The notes below the pieces were generated by a model. It did no database searches. It was not told the origin of the DNA and was given only the letters and a program-made list of their open reading frames with translations. From assembly GCA_028717105.1 (NCBI GenBank), contig JAQUOM010000053.1:1-10981 (forward strand): 10,981 nucleotides of DNA, in the 5' to 3' direction. A program made the translations under genes and the position numbers. The DNA comes from Candidatus Omnitrophota bacterium. GTDB taxonomy: Bacteria > Omnitrophota > Gorgyraeia > Velamenicoccales > Velamenicoccaceae. Shown piece after piece: positions 1-4,789 of the stretch (positions within the stretch are counted from its first letter, which is position 1; the number at the start of each line of letters is the position of its first letter).

Positions 1-2
1 TA

Positions 3-432
3 TCAGAGTATCACAGGGTCAGAGTGAAAACGCCTTGTTCCGTAACGTCTTTACAAAGGCCGTCAGAACAATACCGGCCTCGGAACGCAAATTCTCCAAA
101 GACCCGTATGCCGCCTGAGACAAATAGCCCAACTCCGAAGCGACTTCCAGCAAATATTCGGTTTCAACCGAGGAGCGGTTGGCAATGTTCAAAAAACTCC
201 CTTTTGCTGGTGCTGACATGTCCTTCCACGATATTGAGAGGCACGGAAAAGCCGGAGCGCCTCATCTGTGACGTCAAACCGTATAATTCTTCTTTCGGGA
301 AATGCGCGGTGGCTTTATAAATCTCCATGGCCATCCTGTGCGACTTTTCCCAAATAATCAGTTTTTATATCCCTTCTTTTCCATCTCTCCCCTGGTCTTT
401 CTCTTCGACATGCTGATACTCTGACTCTTTGA
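3..432. repeat. Facing pair of 8-nt arrays flanking the four-helix-bundle pseudogene
   Basis: On the plus strand 3-26 reads TCAGAGTA, TCACAGGG, TCAGAGTG. On the minus strand 432-401 reads TCAAAGAG, TCAGAGTA, TCAGCATG, TCGAAGAG. As an inverted repeat, 7-25 and 418-436 match at 17 of 19 positions. The pair encloses the whole pseudogene. The right-hand array lies in the 3' end of the TPR gene and encodes its tail (IKESEYQHVEE). The left-hand array may continue beyond the window edge. Confidence 0.8.
19..384 (-). pseudogene. Frameshifted four-helix-bundle protein (23S rRNA intervening-sequence protein family)
   Basis: The family (about 115-120 residues, function unknown, first found inside 23S rRNA intervening sequences) is recognised from FPKEELYGLTSQMRRS, NIVEG, SKREF, VETEYLLEVASELGYLS and AFVKTLR, in the right order but in different frames. 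An ATG at 384, with AGGGG four bases upstream, gives MEKKGYKN and then a stop. The match resumes as LIIWEKSHRMAMEIYK one base out of phase at about 359-366, beside a five-base homopolymer. A second shift lies at the six-base homopolymer 191-196. There the text goes from KREF directly to LNIANRSS; family members usually have three more residues, so a net loss of about 8 nt is more likely than one extra base. The ATG overlaps the end of the TPR gene by 20 nt, and the stop (19-21) lies in an 8-nt array. Confidence 0.82.
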
Positions 433-2044
433 TACTATTTTCTATTTGCACCATTTCAAAACTCACGCCTTCCGGGCCGTTTTGCCCGAGTACGGCGACA
501 TGAACCACCCTGATCCCCGGCAGCGCATAGTCAGTCGTCAATTCCGCCACGTTAGGAATGTTCTGAAGGCTCCCCATCTCTCCCGACCACTCATAAGCAA
601 GCTGCGGCGTCATGCAACCCGTCTGGGGATTGGATGTCGTCACAATAAGGCTGACGGATTTAAACGCGGCGGCTACGGCCGGACGCGCCGTCAAGTCAAC
701 CCCAGCAGGAGATGCCGGCGCCCTGAAAATCCCTTCCAGGAAAAGCCGTAAGCCATATTTCATCTCTTTATTCTCCTCGATCTCCGCGAGGCGTTCCCTG
801 GCCAGGACGGCCAAGCCGTCCTTTTGGGGATCAAGGCCCCCCTGTGTCACGCTGTCGAGCAAGACCCCATAAAATCCTTTTGCCGCCTCCTTGTTTTCCT
901 GCCACTGGTTCAACAAACCCAGTTGATACAGGCTCGAAAGGCCGTTGCGGTCGAGGACCGATTCATCCTTAAGGCGCAAGAAAATTTCCAGGGCCGACGC
1001 CGTATCTTTTTTCGCATAGGCGGCCAACACGCCCCGGCGGAATTCTACTTCCCGCCGGCGGGATTCTTGAGGATAAGCCTCAAGGAAACGGCCGTAGGCC
1101 TCGAAGGCAGGGATATATTCTTTCATCCGCTCCAGATTGAACGCCCGGCTGTATTGCGACGACGACGTAAAGGCTTTTTGGCCGGCAAGATCAAACGCCT
1201 TCTGATAGAGGCTCTCGGCATAAACGGGATCGAGGGCCTCTTCGTATCCCTGATGGGCGAATTTATCGGCGACAAGAACGGTCTCTTTGGCCAGGACTTC
1301 GGGATCGCCTGCGAATTGTTCAAGATATCCTTCAAAGAGCGTCTTGGCCAGATAGATGTTCTTCTGTTGCGCAAAATCCTGGCCCGCTTTCTTCAATTGC
1401 TCCGGCTTCGGACCGGACGCCTTCAACGCCGAGGCGTAAACTTCATAGAGCCTGCGGGCAAGGTTTTTGTCTTCATAAGTGCTCAGGGCATCGGCCATCT
1501 TCTTGATCAAGGCCATCGTGTCCGGCTGGGTCGCGGCGCTCCTGGCTTTGTTGACGACATCGTCGAACAACCCAGAGGCCGCTTCGGGATCATCCTGCGA
1601 CGCGACCGTCCACCTCAAGATAGCGATGCGCAAGGCCATATCCGGCCGCCCCTGGACGAATTTCTCGGCCTGGGCCAGGTCTTTCTCCATGGCTGTTTTC
1701 ATCTCGGGACCCTTATCATAGACCCCTTCCCAGTTCTTGGTCTTCTTCCAGGAATCCAACTGCACCTGGCGCCCATAGGCGCGGTAAAAATAAACATCAG
1801 GCAGACGCTCAAAACCCTTCTTCAAAAGAGAGGTCAGATAAACCGTCAGCTCATCGAATTTGCCGTCGCCGACATACCAGGCGACGACGGACTTAAGGTT
1901 CTCTAACCCCTGAGGGTCGCCGGCAGTAACGGCCGTTTTGAGCGTTTCGATCGAAGGGGCGGCCGCCGGGTCATCGGCCGGCGCCGCGGCGCCGGAAAAA
2001 CACAACCATGCGCAAAACATCAAAAAAATGATCCGTTGTGACAT
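365..2044 (-). CDS. Exported TPR-like repeat protein with C-terminal PKD/Ig-like domain
   Basis: 559 residues from the ATG at 2044. This start gives a clean signal peptide (MSQRIIFLMFCAWLCFSGAA, cut near AAA-PADD) and has AGGTG four bases upstream. The frame extends to a GTG at 2128 overlapping the previous stop, but that adds 28 charged residues before the signal peptide and has no ribosome site. Residues about 30-430 are paired amphipathic helices of TPR type (for example AKTLFEGYLEQFAGDPEVLA and FEAYGRFLEAYP). Residues about 460-533 are beta-rich with YEWSGEMG and TTDYALPGIRVVHVAV, resembling a PKD/Ig-like domain. The final residues (537-559) come from an 8-nt array and are probably not part of the original protein. 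TPR proteins of this type usually scaffold other proteins; here it may organise the exported glycosidases. Function not assigned. Confidence 0.78.
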   Translation of the reverse strand: MSQRIIFLMFCAWLCFSGAAAPADDPAAAPSIETLKTAVTAGDPQGLENLKSVVAWYVGDGKFDELTVYLTSLLKKGFERLPDVYFYRAYGRQVQLDSWKKTKNWEGVYDKGPEMKTAMEKDLAQAEKFVQGRPDMALRIAILRWTVASQDDPEAASGLFDDVVNKARSAATQPDTMALIKKMADALSTYEDKNLARRLYEVYASALKASGPKPEQLKKAGQDFAQQKNIYLAKTLFEGYLEQFAGDPEVLAKETVLVADKFAHQGYEEALDPVYAESLYQKAFDLAGQKAFTSSSQYSRAFNLERMKEYIPAFEAYGRFLEAYPQESRRREVEFRRGVLAAYAKKDTASALEIFLRLKDESVLDRNGLSSLYQLGLLNQWQENKEAAKGFYGVLLDSVTQGGLDPQKDGLAVLARERLAEIEENKEMKYGLRLFLEGIFRAPASPAGVDLTARPAVAAAFKSVSLIVTTSNPQTGCMTPQLAYEWSGEMGSLQNIPNVAELTTDYALPGIRVVHVAVLGQNGPEGVSFEMVQIENSIKESEYQHVEEKDQGRDGKEGI

Positions 2045-2111
2045 AAGACACCTATGGCTCATATTCATGCGTCGTTGATAGGCATGCGTTCCGCGGTCTT
2101 CCGGCCGCGGA

Positions 2112-2123
2112 CGGCTCGAGCCG
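2112..2123. repeat. 12-bp perfect palindrome after the second glycosidase
   Basis: CGGCTCGAGCCG is self-complementary and lies directly after (minus sense) the glycosidase stop at 2125-2127. A second self-complementary CCGCGG occurs twice nearby (2091-2096 and 2105-2110). No T-run follows, so termination is not supported; a processing or stability role is possible. Confidence 0.45.
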
Positions 2124-2124
2124 C

Positions 2125-3525
2125 TCACGTATGCCGCTGAAACGGAGTCCCCGGGCTTTTGGCCCCGGCATTGCTTTCTTGTTTCCCGCCCGGCCCGGGC
2201 CGCTCTGAAACTTTGATCGAAGATGTCTTCGAAGGGTGCTTCCAGAACTCACGGATGACGTAGTAGGCCTTCCGCGGCACGCGTTGATTCGATCTTAAGA
2301 CGCCGGCGTCTTGCGCCAGGGCGCCGTCTTCCTCGGGCGCGATCTTCACGAGGCCGAACCACTCTTCATTCATGTTCATGTTGCGTTCGGCCTTGATGTC
2401 GAAATAATAAGCGCCGTTGGACCAATTGGATTCCGTATCGTGGCGAGACCAGCCGGCGGCATCCCATTCGTTATGTTTCCACCACTCGTCCGTCCATTCA
2501 AACATCACGCCGCCCAGACAATTCCCCTCGCCGTTGGCATTGCCGGCAACATGGCGGTAAATCTCCTTCCACTGGTCAAGCAGGAAAAGCGCCTGCATGT
2601 CCTCATCTTCCTTCTTGTCGTAGGCGTGATAGGCATCGGCGCCGAATTCCACCAGGAGCAGCGGCTTATTAAAGGTATTTTTGAGGCTCTTGAAAATATT
2701 CCCGAACGTCTTGCCGCGATAAATGATGCACCCGACGATATCCACATCCTTGGCGAATTCATTGGCCACGTCGAGACAGATAAGTTCGCCGTTGCCCATG
2801 ACCACAGGATGGTTGGGGTCGATCCTGTGGATCTCCCGGGCGATCTCATTGACCAGCGTATAGTATGTCTCGGCCCTTGCCAAAAGGCACTGACGCGGGT
2901 CCTGCATTTTGTCGATGCGTTCGCTCGACCAGGGATTGATCTTGCCGCTGAAGGAATAGTTATTCTCGTTACCGAGGACCCAGAACAGGATCCCCTCTTC
3001 ATCTTTCAGGGCCTCGACCATCGCCAGGACATCAGCCTTGACCTTCTTGCGAAAATCTTCATCGTCATAGAACGGAGCGGGATAATTCCAGAAGCCCAGC
3101 CAGTGGCCCATCATCGTACGGATGCCGAATTTCTTGTAAAGATCGGAAATCACCCGGCGCATGCCCTCGATATCTTCGCCGGCCTGATAGAACCTGACCG
3201 CGTTGATACCCATCTTCTTCATGAGCTCGCCGTCCGTCATCCAGGGCTGGGACGGATCCGCCCAAAAATCATAATCGTGCGATTTGCCGACAGGGATCGG
3301 ATTATAGCAGACGCCTTTAACGATAAAAGGCTTGCCGGCCACGGTCAACTGGTAATGGCCGTTTTTCAGCGTCTTGATGAAAACCTTCTTTTTGCCTGAC
3401 GCCTTGGGGGCCATGCCGCAAAGACAGAGAACAGATAACAGAGTACAGAGAACAGGGAAAAGCTTATTTCTCCCGCCCCGTTTTCTGTACTCCGTACTCT
3501 GTTCTCTGTGCTCTGTATTACTCAT
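2125..3525 (-). CDS. Exported glycosidase, clan GH-A (GH2 C-domain-like), stand-alone barrel
   Basis: 466 residues, a paralogue of the barrel in the larger glycosidase. A hydrophobic signal segment (about 23-36) is followed by the barrel from about residue 48 (VFIKTLKNGHYQL) to about 430. The acid/base is Glu187 in WVLGNEN (codon 2965-2967) and the nucleophile Glu293 in LVEFG (codon 2647-2649); EWTDEWW at 343-349 matches the paralogue. It lacks the paralogue's TPR part and calcium loops. The tail after 430 is Pro/Gly/Lys-rich with no domain. There is no Shine-Dalgarno at the ATG (3525), but it overlaps the upstream stop (TATGAGTAA), which suggests coupled translation. Residues 4-14 and 24-34 are encoded by facing heptamer arrays. 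The ATG at 3414 would lose the signal peptide. Substrate unknown. Confidence 0.87.
   Translation of the reverse strand: MSNTEHREQSTEYRKRGGRNKLFPVLCTLLSVLCLCGMAPKASGKKKVFIKTLKNGHYQLTVAGKPFIVKGVCYNPIPVGKSHDYDFWADPSQPWMTDGELMKKMGINAVRFYQAGEDIEGMRRVISDLYKKFGIRTMMGHWLGFWNYPAPFYDDEDFRKKVKADVLAMVEALKDEEGILFWVLGNENNYSFSGKINPWSSERIDKMQDPRQCLLARAETYYTLVNEIAREIHRIDPNHPVVMGNGELICLDVANEFAKDVDIVGCIIYRGKTFGNIFKSLKNTFNKPLLLVEFGADAYHAYDKKEDEDMQALFLLDQWKEIYRHVAGNANGEGNCLGGVMFEWTDEWWKHNEWDAAGWSRHDTESNWSNGAYYFDIKAERNMNMNEEWFGLVKIAPEEDGALAQDAGVLRSNQRVPRKAYYVIREFWKHPSKTSSIKVSERPGPGGKQESNAGAKSPGTPFQRHT
3424..3516. repeat. Facing pair of 7-nt arrays (ACAGAGA unit) inside the glycosidase signal-peptide region
   Basis: On the plus strand 3424-3458 is ACAGAGA, ACAGATA, ACAGAGT, ACAGAGA, ACAGGGA. 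On the minus strand from 3516 down to 3475 it is ACAGAGC, ACAGAGA, ACAGAGT, ACGGAGT, ACAGAAA, ACGGGGC. The arms 3424-3455 and 3485-3516 match as an inverted repeat of 32 nt with four mismatches and could form a long hairpin in mRNA just after the start codon. The 3485-3516 arm encodes TEHREQSTEYR and the other PVLCTLLSVLC, which is most of the signal-peptide core. Confidence 0.85.
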
Positions 3526-4669
3526 ACTTTATTTCATCAAGATAGAACACCGCGCCGTCCGGATTGACATCCAGGTTCGTCGCCCACGCAAAACCGCCGA
3601 TGATATAAGACAGGTCTTTTCCTGTCAGGTCGATCGTATACTGCTTCCACTCTTTGTCCAGGACGACAGGACCGATGCCGGCCGTATCCGAATCCGAATA
3701 CTCGCCCATGATGCCGCCGACCTTGAACTCCTCGATCCTCTCGCCGCCCTTTTCTCCGCGGGCCCAGAACGTCAGTTTCGTCGCCTTGGAAAGGTCAAAC
3801 CCTCCATCAGCGCCGCCCCAGTTGTTCGCCGGATATTGCCAGTACATGCCGGCCCAACGCGCTCCGTTGGAGGCCTTATTGGCATACGTGATCTTGATGC
3901 TGGATTTGCCGAAATAGGGATTGTCGGCCGCACCCACATCGATCTTCATGTCGCTATAATCCCCCATCCATCCCGAAGGGATAAAATGGTTCTGGATGGC
4001 GCCTTTGTCCGCGTAGATATAGAAAGGCATATCCTGCGTCTTTTTGCCTGCGGGTTTCAAGGCCGGATCATATTCAAACCTGATATCGTCGATATAAAAC
4101 GTAGCGCCGTTGGGATTGGAATCCGCATTGGCGACCCAGCACAAGGCCCCGTTAATATAGGAAAGGTCTTTGCCGGCCAGGTTGATCGTATACGGCGTCC
4201 ATGTGGTCGTCAATTCGATCGGCCCGATGGAAACCTCCGTCGTATCCGGATATGTCCCCTTGATGCCGCCGACGGAGAATTTATCGATGATCTCTCCGCC
4301 CTTTTCGCCGCGCACCCAAAACGTCAGCTTGTTCAAACCCGTCAGGTCAAAACCGCCCTTCTTGGATCCCCAGTTGTTCGCCGGATTCTGCCAATAAACG
4401 CCGGCCCAGCCCTGGTTCTGCGTCTTTTTGGCCGTATAGACGAACTTGATCGCGGTCGAACCGGCATGCGGCTCTCCCATATACTTATCGTCCATAGAAA
4501 GGTCTCCGAAATCCCCCATCCATCCCGAAGGGATAAAATGGTTGTCCGGCGACTTGGCGTCCGTATAAACCGGGAAGCACTTGGCCTCTTCCTTGGCCTT
4601 CTCTTCAGCAGCGTACGCGCTTGCACTGACAGTCAAAAGCACCGCCAGAACTGCTATCCACTTTTTCAT
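3518..4669 (-). CDS. Exported protein of two tandem jelly-roll-like (carbohydrate-binding-like) domains
   Basis: 383 residues starting with a textbook signal peptide (MKKWIAVLAVLLTVSASAYA, cut before AEEK). The rest is two copies of one domain of about 170-180 residues, starting near 31 and 215. Both copies carry NHFIPSGWMGD (43-53 and 227-237), then a WAG-YW-PANNWG segment, GGFDL, KLTFW-RGEKGGE, VGGI, IGP, GKDLSYI and a closing FY-D-I strand with acidic residues. The beta-rich, Trp-rich pattern and closing FYIDDI-like strand resemble galactose-binding-fold and CBM-type modules, and the setting between two glycosidases fits glycan binding. No catalytic pair is evident. I cannot assign a named CBM family. 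The stop codon overlaps the start of the next gene by 8 nt (3518-3525), so the two are likely translationally coupled. Confidence 0.82.
   Translation of the reverse strand: MKKWIAVLAVLLTVSASAYAAEEKAKEEAKCFPVYTDAKSPDNHFIPSGWMGDFGDLSMDDKYMGEPHAGSTAIKFVYTAKKTQNQGWAGVYWQNPANNWGSKKGGFDLTGLNKLTFWVRGEKGGEIIDKFSVGGIKGTYPDTTEVSIGPIELTTTWTPYTINLAGKDLSYINGALCWVANADSNPNGATFYIDDIRFEYDPALKPAGKKTQDMPFYIYADKGAIQNHFIPSGWMGDYSDMKIDVGAADNPYFGKSSIKITYANKASNGARWAGMYWQYPANNWGGADGGFDLSKATKLTFWARGEKGGERIEEFKVGGIMGEYSDSDTAGIGPVVLDKEWKQYTIDLTGKDLSYIIGGFAWATNLDVNPDGAVFYLDEIKYE
3958..4543 (-). repeat. Direct repeat: tandem domain duplication with a 34-nt identical block
   Basis: Positions 3958-3991 and 4510-4543 are identical over 34 nt and encode the same place in each domain (around NHFIPSGWMGD). 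They are 552 nt apart, exactly 184 codons. Elsewhere the copies have diverged, so this block is either under strong constraint or kept similar by gene conversion. Confidence 0.85.
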
Positions 4670-4675
4670 CCTGCA

Positions 4676-4680
4676 CCTCC
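4676..4680 (-). promoter_or_regulatory. Strong ribosome binding site fixing the start at 4669
   Basis: GGAGG on the minus strand, 6 nt before the ATG at 4669-4667. This favours 4669 over the in-frame ATG at 4693, which would add eight arginine-rich residues in front of a complete signal peptide. Confidence 0.85.
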
Positions 4681-4683
4681 GTG

Positions 4684-4725
4684 TGCGTCTCACGTTGCAC
4701 GTTTCACGTCTCGCGTTCTTCGTTT
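4684..4725 (+). repeat. Degenerate 7-nt array (CACGTTT unit)
   Basis: Six heptamers are in phase on the plus strand: TGCGTCT, CACGTTG, CACGTTT, CACGTCT, CGCGTTC, TTCGTTT. The array sits just upstream (in the direction of transcription) of the ribosome site of the tandem-domain gene, and so probably lies within its 5' leader. Confidence 0.72.
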
Positions 4726-4746
4726 TTGGCGTGCGGCATGCGACTT

Positions 4747-4768
4747 GCCCGCCTTCTCGGCAGGCAGG
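4747..4768. repeat. Imperfect GC-rich palindrome related to the one at 8441-8459
   Basis: GCCCGCC (4747-4753) and GGCAGGC (4759-4765) pair with one G-T mismatch around TTCTC. The GGCAGGCAGG at 4759-4768 is shared with the palindrome at 8441-8459, so these are probably two copies of one dispersed element. No T-run follows on the minus strand. It lies in the 120-nt gap between the large glycosidase and the tandem-domain protein. Confidence 0.6.
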
Positions 4769-4789
4769 TGACGTGTGACTCTTTCTTGT

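Noticed and set aside
19..384. 23S rRNA gene with intervening sequence
   Set aside because: The four-helix-bundle family is linked to rRNA intervening sequences, but no rRNA sequence flanks it here; the neighbour is a protein gene.
19..384. Programmed frameshift in the four-helix-bundle gene
   Set aside because: Two shifts are needed, one of them with missing residues relative to the family, and the second lacks a convincing slippery heptamer with a downstream structure. A decayed gene explains it more simply.
2045..2128. GTG at 2128 as start of the TPR gene (overlapping the upstream stop)
   Set aside because: It would place 28 charged residues before a complete signal peptide, and no ribosome site precedes it; the ATG at 2044 has AGGTG just upstream.
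3424..3516. Insertion-sequence ends (terminal inverted repeats of a transposon)
   Set aside because: No transposase frame lies between the arms (16 nt between the array ends), and the arms are internally periodic rather than unique sequence. No target-site duplication is evident.
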